Source: Pedobacter sandarakinus | Lineage (GTDB): Bacteria > Bacteroidota > Bacteroidia > Sphingobacteriales > Sphingobacteriaceae | Direction: 5' to 3' | Assembly: GCF_026240095.1 (NCBI RefSeq) | Contig: NZ_JAPIVG010000001.1 | Span: 930,001 to 994,000, forward strand | Length of the DNA: 64,000 bases | Shown: in pieces, positions 1 to 9,698 of the stretch | Position numbering within the stretch: the first letter of the stretch is position 1 | How the letters are laid out: each line of letters begins with the position of its first letter | The notes under the pieces: generated by a model | What the model was told of the DNA's origin: nothing | The model's database searches: none | Seen by the model: the letters and a program-made list of their open reading frames with translations, nothing else | Translations under genes and position numbers: made by a program

Positions 1-2104
1 TAGAACCGTATGCTGGAGCCGTGTTATACTGAAGGTTAACTCTATATGGATCTACGTCAGAACCAACTTGTGCATAAGCTAACCTTAATTTACCAAACGA
101 AACTATATCTTTAACACCGGAAGGCAGGAATTCTGAAAACACAAAAGATGTCGAAACTGATGGGTAGAAATAAGAATTTAAATCAGGGGCAAAAACAGAA
201 GACCAATCGTTTCTAGCAGTTACATCCAAATAAATAAAATTTTTGTATGCTAATGAAGCTTTACCAAAAACACTCCTCACTTCTTTTTCGTAGTATGTAT
301 TAGTAGTAATTGGACGAGCTAAAGATGCGGCTATATTAAAATAGTTTGGAAAGCTTAAACCACCTGCAGTTTCCATATTGATTCTTTCTCTCTTTTCGTG
401 ACGAATATTACCAGCTGCCAATGCGTTCAAAGTGAAATCGCCAAAAGTTTTATTATAAGTTAAATTTAACTCATAGTTAAACTCAGTATCTGTCCAATTT
501 CTAGTTTTGAAATAGTCTTGTTGTAAACCTCCGGTTGCCATTCGTTCATCACCAGCTTCGTTATTGATATTACCTCTCAAGAAACCAGCAAGTGCTAAGC
601 CACTTCCCAAATCATATTTCAGACCTAAATTTCCAACTAAACGGTTGTTCCTTTGCGTTCTATAGTTGTTATTCACTACCCAGAAAGGATTATCCCAATA
701 CTGTGGAGTAGTAATTGAAGCCAGATCTCCGGTACCATTTGGGTTACCAATATTCCACGAGGTAACTGTTCCATCAGCCAAAACCTGATTATCTCTTAGA
801 TAATTCATATCTAACTGACGTTGAAACCATTGGTTAAATCCTTGAACAACATTTAATCCATCGTTACGGTAAGTTTCATAAGGCTGACCAATCCTATTTT
901 CTTTCGCAAACTGGAAATCAGTTGAAACTGTAAGCCTTTTAGATACATCGTAAGAGCCATTTACGTTTAAAATATTCATTGAACGGTTTGCGTTATCCTG
1001 AACCAAGGATCTTGTTTGGTTTGTATATCCCACACGAAGGTTATAACCTTCACCGCCTGTCGTAAATGCAATACTATTATTATATGAACCGCCAGTCCTC
1101 AAATAATCTTGAATATTATTAGGCTGAGCAGTTAAAGGCACTAGTTTACCGAAGTCAGCACCAGGATACCAGCTGTAGTAAGGACGGTAAAGGGTTGTGC
1201 CATCTATTTTCGGACCAAAACTTGCGTCTGCTCCATAATCTAACATATTTTGACCATTAAAAGAAGCCCAGGCCGCTGGGTGAATTGCTGGGTTATAAAC
1301 AAATTTTTCGAATTGACCTGTATAACCGCCAGCGTATTCATTCTGATAGTCAGGAAGCAGTGAAGTTTTTTCAATGGCAACACCTGAATTTACTTCAATT
1401 GATGTACCGCCTTTTCTGCTACCTTTCTTACTTGTGATGATTACCACACCATTATAAGCACGTTGACCATATAGGGCAGTAGCTGCTGCACCCTTTAGAA
1501 CAGTGATACTCTCGATGTTGTCCATGTTAACATTTGCTTGATCTGCAGGCGTTCCATCTACAACAAAAAGAGGTTGCCCAACAGTAAAGCCATTAATACC
1601 ACGAACAATAACTGAAGCGTTATCAAACGATGAACTTGGAGAACCGTTTAATTGCACACCAGCTACCTTACCAGCTAAGGCTGTACTGATATCGGTATTT
1701 TTTGCAATAGTTAATTTTTCACCTTTAATTTCTGTAGCGGCATAACCTAAAGCTCTTGCCTCTCTCTTTTCTCCCAAAGCAGTAACTACCACTTCTGATA
1801 GAGAAGTTGCATCAGCATTAAGAACAACATTAATTACGGTTGCAGATCCGATTGTTCTTGTTTGCGATGTAAAACCAATTGAGCTAAAAATTAAAGAAGT
1901 GGCCGAAGATGGTGCTCTTAAGGAGAATTTTCCATCTGCACCAGTAACGGAGCCTCCAGAGGCACCCGAGATTTTCACACTCACTCCCGGGATCGGCAAT
2001 TTGTCGTCCGCAGATGTGACTGTACCTGTGATTGTTCTATCTTGAGCCATCGCAGAAATTGCAATAAACGTCAAAATGAACAAACTCTGTAAAAGTTTTT
2101 TCAT
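1..2104 (-). CDS. SusC/RagA-family TonB-linked outer membrane receptor (3' part outside window)
   Basis: Reading from an ATG at 2104 to the window edge gives 701 open codons, so the C-terminal barrel is cut off. The start MKKLLQSLFILTFIAISAMA is a signal peptide. It is followed by a carboxypeptidase-like beta-sandwich (about 25-105), a SEVVVTALGEKR segment, and a plug domain with the SusC hallmark around MDNIESITVLKGAAATALYG and NGVVIITSKKG. After that come barrel strands rich in aromatic and Asn residues. Family members form the pore of SusCD glycan or peptide importers energised by TonB. The SusD partner would lie further left, outside the window, so the substrate cannot be named. A promoter candidate lies at 2144-2173. 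Confidence 0.93.
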   Translation of the reverse strand, partial: MKKLLQSLFILTFIAISAMAQDRTITGTVTSADDKLPIPGVSVKISGASGGSVTGADGKFSLRAPSSATSLIFSSIGFTSQTRTIGSATVINVVLNADATSLSEVVVTALGEKREARALGYAATEIKGEKLTIAKNTDISTALAGKVAGVQLNGSPSSSFDNASVIVRGINGFTVGQPLFVVDGTPADQANVNMDNIESITVLKGAAATALYGQRAYNGVVIITSKKGSRKGGTSIEVNSGVAIEKTSLLPDYQNEYAGGYTGQFEKFVYNPAIHPAAWASFNGQNMLDYGADASFGPKIDGTTLYRPYYSWYPGADFGKLVPLTAQPNNIQDYLRTGGSYNNSIAFTTGGEGYNLRVGYTNQTRSLVQDNANRSMNILNVNGSYDVSKRLTVSTDFQFAKENRIGQPYETYRNDGLNVVQGFNQWFQRQLDMNYLRDNQVLADGTVTSWNIGNPNGTGDLASITTPQYWDNPFWVVNNNYRTQRNNRLVGNLGLKYDLGSGLALAGFLRGNINNEAGDERMATGGLQQDYFKTRNWTDTEFNYELNLTYNKTFGDFTLNALAAGNIRHEKRERINMETAGGLSFPNYFNIAASLARPITTNTYYEKEVRSVFGKASLAYKNFIYLDVTARNDWSSVFAPDLNSYFYPSVSTSFVFSEFLPSGVKDIVSFGKLRLAYAQVGSDVDPYRVNLQYNTAPAYGS

Positions 2105-2143
2105 GTTTTAAAATAGGTTAGGTAATGATTTCAATAATTTGCT

Positions 2144-2173
2144 AAAGTATAGCTACTGGCCTATAAATTCAAA
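2144..2173 (-). promoter_or_regulatory. Promoter candidate for the SusC-like gene
   Basis: On the minus strand TTTG (2173-2170) is followed after 18 nt by TATACTTT (2151-2144), close to the Bacteroidota TTTG/TAnnTTTG consensus. The spacing and the -7 sequence are nearly the same as those in front of the second TonB-dependent receptor at 9087-9116. Confidence 0.45.
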
Positions 2174-2279
2174 TTTATTTTAACAAATTTTAACTTTCTA
2201 TTTAAAACATTACACAACATATTGTTATTAGGACTGAAAAGCCAGACTTTGCGGTTATTCAAATTGACCATTTACGATA

Positions 2280-4775
2280 TTAATACCTGCAGAAAACAAT
2301 ATTTCCGAATAGCGTTTTCCCAGATTCCCAGAAATTTCTAAATAATGGGTCGTTAGCTAGATAAACCACCTGTCCACGGCCGAATTCCTGAACGCCGATA
2401 ACTAAGCCCGTTTTTAATTCTTCCCTCACTTTTTTTCCTACAATACCGGCAACAAAGCTTTTTTCATTTAAAGCACCTACATTCCAGCCATTTACAAAGG
2501 GTTCGTAAATTTTGCGATCTGTTTTAAGAGTATAATATGTATTTCCCAAACCATACGCGAAGGGATGGGTGACATCTAGGTTGACTTTATAGATGGCTCC
2601 AGGAATGGCAAACTCGTAATCATCTTTATCCTTATCCTTGAAAAGCAATTTACTAGGTTCTGGCTTCGCATCCTTTTTTACTGCCAACTCTTTCTTTTTA
2701 ATATCGAACCCCTTTTTATCAATAACGCTTTCTATAGCGTCTTCCATAAGTACCAGTTTGCCACCCTTGTTTAACCAAGCAGTTAAACCATCTCCAATAA
2801 AAGTACTATAATCTCCATCTGGCAAAATGAGCGTATTCACTTTACTTATGTCTAAATTGTTGATATCCCTTGCGTTAATAATGCTTGGTGTAAGATTTAA
2901 ATCGTGTTCTAAATAAAACCAAACCTCGCCAAAGGCCAGCGATGAAACCTCGTTTCCAGAAACAATAGCAACTTTAGGCTGCTTCAATATCGGATAAACA
3001 TTAGATCCAAAATCTTTTCCTTTCTCTACAAAACCACTAGTAATGCCTAGTACAGGCTGACGAAATTTGTTGGCTACTGCAACTACCTTAGTTCTTAAAT
3101 CTTTAACTGATCTTTCGTTTTCTACTCTTAATACAATCAATGTTCCCGCAGGATAATCTTTCCCGGAAACGGTAAAGGGTTGGTCGGCCTGACGAACTTT
3201 TATATTCGCTTTCTGTAGTTGGTTTAACACTTGTGCATTTTCTGCAGCACCCCACGCAAATAGCCATGCCAATGGTTTTTCTATATCATTTGAAGATTCT
3301 TCAGCGATAGCTAACGTCGGAAATTTTCCTTTGAAACTTTCTTTACTGGCGTAACTCTTTAAGCCGTACACATAGGGTAATGCCCAGGCTGTTATATCAT
3401 AAGTGTTGGAGTCGGTAACATAAGTTTTCGGCTCTAAAAGCACATTTGCGAGTACCGCTCTAGGCTGTTGCAGGTTTACAATAAGATCATTTCTGCCAAC
3501 ACTAAAGCTTTCGTCTTTCTGGGTGTCGTAATCGTAGCCTCTGCCGGTTTTATCTCCACCGTAGGCAAACTCAATCTTGTTTTTCTGTAATAATTCGGCA
3601 AGTTTTTGTTGTCTTGATGGATTATTAGCCTTAATAACATAGGTTTTATAGATGCCTGGCGGGTTACTTAGCTCTTGCTGAAAATACTTTTTATATTCCG
3701 CTAATAACTTATCATGATTCAATGAAGATACCTCAACTGTCGACATTCCGGTTGTGAAATGATGCGCAATTCGGTCTTTTAATGTTAGCGTATCACCATC
3801 ATTTGTCACAATAGACAATCCAGCTCTAATTCCTCCTTGTTCATAAGTCATCCCAATAGATCCATTATAAAGAGGATAGGTATCGCCATAAGATGGATAT
3901 AGTAAATCGAACCTTTCTTTGGTAAAATATTGCCACCCTTGCTCATCAAAATACTTTGCATTATTTTTTCCAACCACTACCTGAAAACTTTTTTGCCACG
4001 GGGTAATGTCTTGATGAACTGGTTCTGCTGCTGGTGCAAAATAATAGGGTTCATTATAGCTTTGCTCATGAAAATCTACATGAATTTGTGGCATCCAACC
4101 GTTATACAATGCTAGTCTTTGCTGACTTTCTATCTGGGTTTGCCAAGCCCAATCGCGATTTAAATCAAAGTAATAGTGGTTAGGCCTTCCCCCCGGCCAA
4201 GGTTCTATATGCTCTCTTGCAGAAGGATCTGAGTTAGGTGTTTTGCCCACTACGCTATTGAAATAATTTACGTAGCGATCTCTGCCATCAGGATTTAAGC
4301 AAGGATCGATTACTACGATTGTATTCTTCAACCATGCGGTTGCCTGTGCGTTTTTACCAGATACTAAGGTGTACAACATCTTCATAGCAGTTTCTGTAGA
4401 GTTCGCCTCGTTACCGTGTACATTATAACTAAGCCAGGTGATTACAGGTTGGTTGCTAAGGTCGATACTAGCGCTTGTACCGCTAGCCAACATTAAATTG
4501 TTGGCTTTAATTTGTTCCAACCTGGTCATATTCTCCGCAGATGATATTATTGCTACCATCAATGGTCTGCCTTCATTGGTTTTGCCGTACTCAATTAATT
4601 TTACCAGATTAGGTGCTGTGGAAGCTGTTTGCCTAAAATAATCTGCTACCTTATAATGAGGTGTAAAATGCGCCCCAAGCTCATAACCTAAAAACTCATC
4701 AGGAGATTTAACTTGTGCTTTGATGGAAAATACCGAGAGTAAAAGGAGTAGGCAGAACGCTAAGCTTTGCTTCAT
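2280..4775 (-). CDS. M14 family zinc carboxypeptidase-like metallopeptidase, exported
   Basis: The protein has 831 aa. Residues 1-20 are a signal peptide ending in KAQ. The M14 catalytic domain covers about residues 30-350. The first zinc motif is HGNE (H120, E123), followed by NPDGRD at 161-166 and DLNRDW at 204-209. A third ligand is probably H236 in HVDFHEQ. The ~480-residue remainder resembles the accessory region seen in long Bacteroidota M14 proteins and includes a class I glutamine-amidotransferase-like stretch (VNTLILPDGDYS). It probably cleaves peptides in the periplasm or at the cell surface. It is divergent from murF, with 85 bp between the two starts. Substrate specificity cannot be read from the sequence. 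Confidence 0.88.
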   Translation of the reverse strand: MKQSLAFCLLLLLSVFSIKAQVKSPDEFLGYELGAHFTPHYKVADYFRQTASTAPNLVKLIEYGKTNEGRPLMVAIISSAENMTRLEQIKANNLMLASGTSASIDLSNQPVITWLSYNVHGNEANSTETAMKMLYTLVSGKNAQATAWLKNTIVVIDPCLNPDGRDRYVNYFNSVVGKTPNSDPSAREHIEPWPGGRPNHYYFDLNRDWAWQTQIESQQRLALYNGWMPQIHVDFHEQSYNEPYYFAPAAEPVHQDITPWQKSFQVVVGKNNAKYFDEQGWQYFTKERFDLLYPSYGDTYPLYNGSIGMTYEQGGIRAGLSIVTNDGDTLTLKDRIAHHFTTGMSTVEVSSLNHDKLLAEYKKYFQQELSNPPGIYKTYVIKANNPSRQQKLAELLQKNKIEFAYGGDKTGRGYDYDTQKDESFSVGRNDLIVNLQQPRAVLANVLLEPKTYVTDSNTYDITAWALPYVYGLKSYASKESFKGKFPTLAIAEESSNDIEKPLAWLFAWGAAENAQVLNQLQKANIKVRQADQPFTVSGKDYPAGTLIVLRVENERSVKDLRTKVVAVANKFRQPVLGITSGFVEKGKDFGSNVYPILKQPKVAIVSGNEVSSLAFGEVWFYLEHDLNLTPSIINARDINNLDISKVNTLILPDGDYSTFIGDGLTAWLNKGGKLVLMEDAIESVIDKKGFDIKKKELAVKKDAKPEPSKLLFKDKDKDDYEFAIPGAIYKVNLDVTHPFAYGLGNTYYTLKTDRKIYEPFVNGWNVGALNEKSFVAGIVGKKVREELKTGLVIGVQEFGRGQVVYLANDPLFRNFWESGKTLFGNIVFCRY

Positions 4776-4860
4776 AGAAGTTTAAAATTTATCTAATGTA
4801 CAAATTTTGTTTTTTGTTGTGATGAAAGCTTAATTTTACCGAACAATTTTTTTGATAAGC

Positions 4861-6159
4861 ATGACTACAATTGATAAGCTATACGCTTACTACCTCCAGA
4901 AACCTATTATTTCTACAGATACTAGAAGCATTACTCCTGGATGTATCTTTTTTGCGCTGAAGGGAGAAAATTTTAACGCCAATACCTTTGCTCAACAAGC
5001 TATTGAACTTGGGGCGGCTTTTGCAGTTGTGGATGAGGAAGAATACGCTGATGCTAAATGTTTATTCGTTGAAAATGTTTTAAATGCGCTTCAAGAATTG
5101 GCTCGCCATCATCGCAATCAATTAAATATTCCAGTTATTGGCTTAACAGGGAGCAATGGCAAAACCACTAGCAAAGAGTTAATTAATGCTGTTTTAGCAT
5201 CACGATACAAGACTTTTGCTACAAAAGGAAACCTGAATAACCATATTGGTGTGCCGCTTTCTATTTTATCGATTACAAATGATATAGAAATCGCCGTAAT
5301 TGAGATGGGGGCGAATCATCAAAAGGAAATAGAATTGCTTTGCAGCATTGCCCAGCCCACACATGGAATTATTACTAATGTTGGAATGGCTCATTTAGAT
5401 GGGTTTGGTGGATTTGAAGGTGTGAAAAAAGGAAAAGCCGAACTGTACGCTTATCTCAAAGATACAAATGGTTATACCTTTATTAATAACGATAATGAGC
5501 ATTTGCTGGAAATGAGTCGCACTGCTGCTTTAACCAAAATAATCTATTATGGAACCGGAAGAGGTAACACAATTAAGGGAGCGCTAAAAACCAGCGATCC
5601 TTTCATAGCAGTAGATTGGACTAACCACGATGTTGAAAGCAGCGTGCTAACCCAATTAACAGGTAGCTACAATTTCGAAAATATTTTAGCCGCCATCTGC
5701 ATCGGCGATTTTTTCGATCTTAGTGCAGCAGAAATAAATGCTGGTTTAGGTAACTATCAACCAAAAAATAACCGTTCTCAACTTACTAAAACTGACAGAA
5801 ATACCGTAATCTGCGATTTTTACAATGCTAACCCAAGTAGTATGAGCGCTGCATTAGATAATATTTCAGTGTTAACTGCGCAGAAAAAGATAGCCATTCT
5901 AGGCGATATGTTTGAACTTGGCCCTGAATCTGTTGCGCAACATCAAATTATAGCTAAACAAGCCATTAACAGCGGTTTAAGTGAAATTATTTTTATTGGG
6001 AAATCCTTTTTCGAATTCAAAGACCAATTTAGCGCTCAATTTTTTGAGAACCCTAGTGAAGCAGCAGATTACCTTAACAAAAATAAAATTAAAGATAGTC
6101 TTATTCTACTAAAGGGTTCTAGGGGCATGAAGCTTGAAATCCTATTGCAGTATTTATAA
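4861..6159 (+). CDS. murF: UDP-N-acetylmuramoyl-tripeptide--D-alanyl-D-alanine ligase
   Basis: This cytoplasmic enzyme adds D-Ala-D-Ala to UDP-MurNAc-tripeptide, the last soluble step of peptidoglycan precursor synthesis. The 432-aa product has the Mur-ligase layout: an N-terminal UDP-binding domain, a central ATPase domain with P-loop GSNGKTT at about 97-103 and the NNHIGVPLS and EMGANHQKEI motifs, then a C-terminal domain with YNANPSSM and ILGDMFELG. I chose the ATG at 4861 because an in-frame TTG nine bases upstream adds only three residues. A weak promoter candidate (TTTG at 4806-4809, TAATTTTA at 4831-4838) lies in front. It stands alone here, away from a dcw cluster. Confidence 0.95.
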   Translation: MTTIDKLYAYYLQKPIISTDTRSITPGCIFFALKGENFNANTFAQQAIELGAAFAVVDEEEYADAKCLFVENVLNALQELARHHRNQLNIPVIGLTGSNGKTTSKELINAVLASRYKTFATKGNLNNHIGVPLSILSITNDIEIAVIEMGANHQKEIELLCSIAQPTHGIITNVGMAHLDGFGGFEGVKKGKAELYAYLKDTNGYTFINNDNEHLLEMSRTAALTKIIYYGTGRGNTIKGALKTSDPFIAVDWTNHDVESSVLTQLTGSYNFENILAAICIGDFFDLSAAEINAGLGNYQPKNNRSQLTKTDRNTVICDFYNANPSSMSAALDNISVLTAQKKIAILGDMFELGPESVAQHQIIAKQAINSGLSEIIFIGKSFFEFKDQFSAQFFENPSEAADYLNKNKIKDSLILLKGSRGMKLEILLQYL

Positions 6160-6181
6160 TCAAAACGGTATCTCTATGAAC

Positions 6182-6217
6182 AATAAATGCCAATGCGGTT
6201 AAGCACTGGCATTTATT
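6182..6217. terminator. Bidirectional hairpin terminator between murF and the receptor gene
   Basis: A 15-nt arm at 6182-6196 pairs with 6203-6217 across a 6-nt loop (GGTTAA), with one mismatch. T-rich sequence follows on the plus side. It sits between two convergent stop codons (6159 and 6231) and probably serves both genes. Confidence 0.8.
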
Positions 6218-6230
6218 ATATTCTTTTCTT

Positions 6231-9065
6231 TTAGAATGTACAAGAAACTTTACCAAAGATATAGCGTCCATTAAATCCGAATTGGCTAACGGCTCTTGAG
6301 TATAGAAATCTTCCATTTGAGGTATTATCTAAATTACCTGTGTAATTACTACCAGCCACTCCACTTAAGTTGTTTTCGCTATTCCGGGGATTGATATATA
6401 GTTGATCTGGATAAACATCAAAAATGTTGTTAGCCCCTACCGTAACCGCCCATACTTTACTTACCTGGTAATTTACAGAAAAATCGCTAACCCACTTAGC
6501 TGAGAAGGTTTGGTCTAGCTGAACGGGCAAACCATTTGCCGGAATATTTGGATCGATAGCGTTCAAATAGGTAACCTCCCCAAAACGAACAGCCCTTGCA
6601 ATAATGCTTAATTTATCAATATTTAAAGTTCCGGTGATGTTTAATTTATTTTTTGGAACTGAACTTTCAAATCGCGAACGCTCTAATCGGTCGAACAGTC
6701 TTGCCTTAAGCGTAGCATCATTTTCGATCTTGTCAGAACCTTGGATACTCCTTACAACTGTTTTATTCACATTACCAGCAACACTTAAAATAAAATTGCT
6801 TTTAGCACCTAAGTTAAATTTATTCGTTAACACCACATCTAAACCGGCGGTATTGGTGGATATTGCATTCGTAAAGAACTGAACACTATTTATTTGAGCC
6901 GTGGGATCAACAGTATTTAAGATCGCTGCAACTGCGGGCGTCGATCTGGTGTATTGTGATGAGAAAACAATACGATCTTGAATATCAATATTGTAGGCAT
7001 CAATTGTAAAGGTGAAAGTTTTAGCAATTTTTCCAGCCAATCCTATGCTCCCTGATTTTGAAATCTCTGGCTTTAAAGAACCAATACCAAACTGACTAAC
7101 AATTGGATTATCATTGTTTACCGTTAGCACTTGGGTAGCATTAACCCCCACAAACTGTGTGCTCTCATTATTAAAATACCGCTGGTGTAAAGATGGTGCT
7201 CTAAATCCCGTTGCATAAGCTCCGCGAACAGAAACATCGCCAATAAGCTTAACTTTTCCTGTAAACTTATATGAAAAATTCGACCCGAAATCGCTGTAAT
7301 TTTCATAACGCCCTGCAGCGCCCAACAAAACACTTGGTCCAAATTCTGCTTCAAAATCGGCATAAGCACTGGTGTTATGTCTAGATTTATCTAGTGCATT
7401 AGATGGCTTAAAACCGGGAAATACCTGAGCGCCCGATGCGGTGGGAGATGTTCCAATTAAACGACCACCATTTGCGTACGACCATAATTCTCCTTCTTTT
7501 ATTTGATAATTATCTATTCTAAACTCTGCACCAAAAGCTGTATTTAATGAGGTGATAAATGTGCTCTCGAATTTATGCTTCTTGCTGAGATCAAGATTAG
7601 ATGTATTTTGCCTGAACAGTAATTTTCCTGCATAAAAAGAAGTGGGGCTTGTACCGGTTGGCAATGAAGCATTTACCGTGTTATTAATATCAAATTGGAT
7701 GGTATTTTCTCCACTGGTATTACTTAAATCATAATCCCAAGTTCCAATTTTCCCTTTAATACCTGCCGAGAATGAATAATCATTTATTTTGGTATCAATA
7801 AAAGGAAGGAAGCCATTTGGGTACAAAGATAAATCTACCTGTGTAGTTTGTGTTGGCAAGCGATAGAAGCCAGCAGCACTACCTGTTTTATGCGTAAGCC
7901 CTGCAGCGAAATAGACTTTGGAATTTTCACCCACGTTAAATTCGCCGTTCAGAAAACCGCCTCCATTTTGCGAATCAGAGTTTCCAACACGCATGTTGTT
8001 TCTGTCTAAACCGTTAGCGGCTGCCCGGGCGTTATCAATCGCCTTTAGGTTGGCAAAACGAGTTTGAAAATCAGCTTCAGTTTCTGTTGCACCCTTTGTA
8101 GGGCTTGCTGAATACAATAGCGGACGTGTATCTAGTCCTCCACGGTTAGTATAATCACGCTTTAAATATTGAGCAGAAAGATTGATAAAACCTTTATTGT
8201 TATTGAAAGCCCAACCTTTGCTAAAATCTGCCTGAAAAGTACGACCATCACTAAAATCGCGACCAATGGCGCTTGAACTTGATTGTCCGAATGAGGTTGA
8301 AATGCTATATGGGGTTGCTGCTTTAAGTACAATATTAATCACTCCGGCAATCGCATCAGACCCATATTGCGCTGCTGCACCATCTCTTAAAACTTCAATT
8401 CTTTGAATTGCCGATACTGGTATAGAATTCATATCTGTACCTACCGTACCGCGGCCAAATGTACCATTGATGTTCACTAAAGCGGTGGTGTGTCTACGTT
8501 TTCCGTTTACCAAAACCAATACCTGATCTGGCCCAAGCCCACGTAGAGATGCCGGATCAATATGATCTGTACCATCTGCAACAGTTTGTCTGTTGGAACT
8601 AAAAGATGGCGCAACGAAGTTTAAAATTTGAGTGATGTCTGTTTGAGCAAAAGCCTTGACGTCTTTAGTTGAAATTAAATCTACTGGAACAACGCTTTCA
8701 ATATTTGTTCTTGGTGATGACCTTGAACCGATTACAACTACATCTCCAAGGTTCGATTTGGTTTCTAATAATATAAAATCCAACGTTTTGTTGGCATTAC
8801 CGATAGCTACATCCTGGTCAACATTAATATATCCGGTAAAACTAACCCTAACCTTGTAGTTTCCCGCAGCCGGAAACTTAAGGGAATACATACCATTTGC
8901 ATCGGTGGATGTGCCGATTTTCTGGCCAAGAACCTGCACGCTTGCGCCGGGTATCACCGTTCCTGTAGAATCAGCAACTTTACCTTGCAAACTTTGAGAA
9001 AATGCCTGACTAGAAATTATTAGAAAAAATAGAGGGAGGGAGATTTTAAGTAGTTTTTTTATCAT
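6231..9065 (-). CDS. TonB-dependent receptor with carboxypeptidase-like N-terminal domain
   Basis: The protein has 944 aa. A signal peptide (about 1-23, ending AFSQ) is followed by a carboxypeptidase-regulatory-like domain (24-110) and a plug domain (about 120-255) containing SLRGLGPDQVLVLVNGKRR and IQRIEVLRDGAAAQYGSDAI. A 22-strand-type barrel follows and ends in the aromatic CTF typical of outer-membrane proteins. The plug lacks the SusC-type signature and no SusD gene is adjacent, so this looks like a classical siderophore/cobalamin/sugar-type receptor and not a SusCD pore. The ligand is unknown. It is a monocistronic unit with its own promoter (9087-9116) and terminator (6182-6217). Confidence 0.9.
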   Translation of the reverse strand: MIKKLLKISLPLFFLIISSQAFSQSLQGKVADSTGTVIPGASVQVLGQKIGTSTDANGMYSLKFPAAGNYKVRVSFTGYINVDQDVAIGNANKTLDFILLETKSNLGDVVVIGSRSSPRTNIESVVPVDLISTKDVKAFAQTDITQILNFVAPSFSSNRQTVADGTDHIDPASLRGLGPDQVLVLVNGKRRHTTALVNINGTFGRGTVGTDMNSIPVSAIQRIEVLRDGAAAQYGSDAIAGVINIVLKAATPYSISTSFGQSSSSAIGRDFSDGRTFQADFSKGWAFNNNKGFINLSAQYLKRDYTNRGGLDTRPLLYSASPTKGATETEADFQTRFANLKAIDNARAAANGLDRNNMRVGNSDSQNGGGFLNGEFNVGENSKVYFAAGLTHKTGSAAGFYRLPTQTTQVDLSLYPNGFLPFIDTKINDYSFSAGIKGKIGTWDYDLSNTSGENTIQFDINNTVNASLPTGTSPTSFYAGKLLFRQNTSNLDLSKKHKFESTFITSLNTAFGAEFRIDNYQIKEGELWSYANGGRLIGTSPTASGAQVFPGFKPSNALDKSRHNTSAYADFEAEFGPSVLLGAAGRYENYSDFGSNFSYKFTGKVKLIGDVSVRGAYATGFRAPSLHQRYFNNESTQFVGVNATQVLTVNNDNPIVSQFGIGSLKPEISKSGSIGLAGKIAKTFTFTIDAYNIDIQDRIVFSSQYTRSTPAVAAILNTVDPTAQINSVQFFTNAISTNTAGLDVVLTNKFNLGAKSNFILSVAGNVNKTVVRSIQGSDKIENDATLKARLFDRLERSRFESSVPKNKLNITGTLNIDKLSIIARAVRFGEVTYLNAIDPNIPANGLPVQLDQTFSAKWVSDFSVNYQVSKVWAVTVGANNIFDVYPDQLYINPRNSENNLSGVAGSNYTGNLDNTSNGRFLYSRAVSQFGFNGRYIFGKVSCTF

Positions 9066-9086
9066 ACGTTATTGTTTAGTTAACAA

Positions 9087-9116
9087 CAAGTATAACAATT
9101 TTATTACAAAAACAAA
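9087..9116 (-). promoter_or_regulatory. Promoter candidate for the TonB-dependent receptor
   Basis: On the minus strand TTTG (9116-9113) is followed after 18 nt by TATACTTG (9094-9087). This is one mismatch from TAnnTTTG, and the ATG lies about 20 nt downstream. Confidence 0.55.
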
Positions 9117-9206
9117 GCCTGGCCAAAAAGATAGCAATTTCTACCCGAATTTTTCTTGGCAAAAGACAAATTAGGATTGAAATAAGCTGTTATTAAGGCA
9201 GTTTCA

Positions 9207-9698
9207 TCATTTCACCTCTTCAACAAGAATACCTGTATCACTTATTTCCACTAACGGGTTATCTCGCATATTTTGCTCGATGTCTATTTCAAATTTCCCG
9301 CTTTGCGGAAACCTAAAATTGGTTTGAAGTGGAAGGAGGTAGCTGAATACGTTGCCAGAACCACTACCAAGCCATTCTCCATCATTTTTTGCTAGCTTGT
9401 ATTGGTAGCGCTTGGTAATTATTTGTTCGCCTAACTTTAAATGGACAAGAAGATAAATGTTAGCATACTTGTAATCAGCGGTATGCCTTAGTTTAAAATA
9501 AATGTTATACGGTTTCGAATGATCTTTAATCTCGAATTCGGTTTTTATATGGTTTCGATATGTCCACTTCCGTTCTGGAATTTCAATATTACTATCTACT
9601 ACGCTAGTTGTACAGGCAACCAAGGTAGATACAAATAGAAAAAACACCATAAGGTTTAAGAATCTACGATTCTGAGGTAGGTTTATTTTCTGAACCAT
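9207..9698 (-). CDS. gldH: Gliding motility lipoprotein GldH
   Basis: The 163-aa protein has a positively charged N-terminus (NRRF), a hydrophobic stretch and a lipobox STLVAC, giving a lipidated Cys29. The middle contains YKYANIYLLVHLKL and RYQYKLAKNDGEWLGSGSG, which match the GldH family. GldH is needed for gliding and type IX secretion in gliding Flavobacteria, but it is conserved more widely in Bacteroidota, so motility of this strain is not implied. The first 35 bp overlap the end of ricT. I kept the upstream start because a start at residue 17 would remove the charged region of the signal peptide. Confidence 0.88.
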   Translation of the reverse strand: MVQKINLPQNRRFLNLMVFFLFVSTLVACTTSVVDSNIEIPERKWTYRNHIKTEFEIKDHSKPYNIYFKLRHTADYKYANIYLLVHLKLGEQIITKRYQYKLAKNDGEWLGSGSGNVFSYLLPLQTNFRFPQSGKFEIDIEQNMRDNPLVEISDTGILVEEVK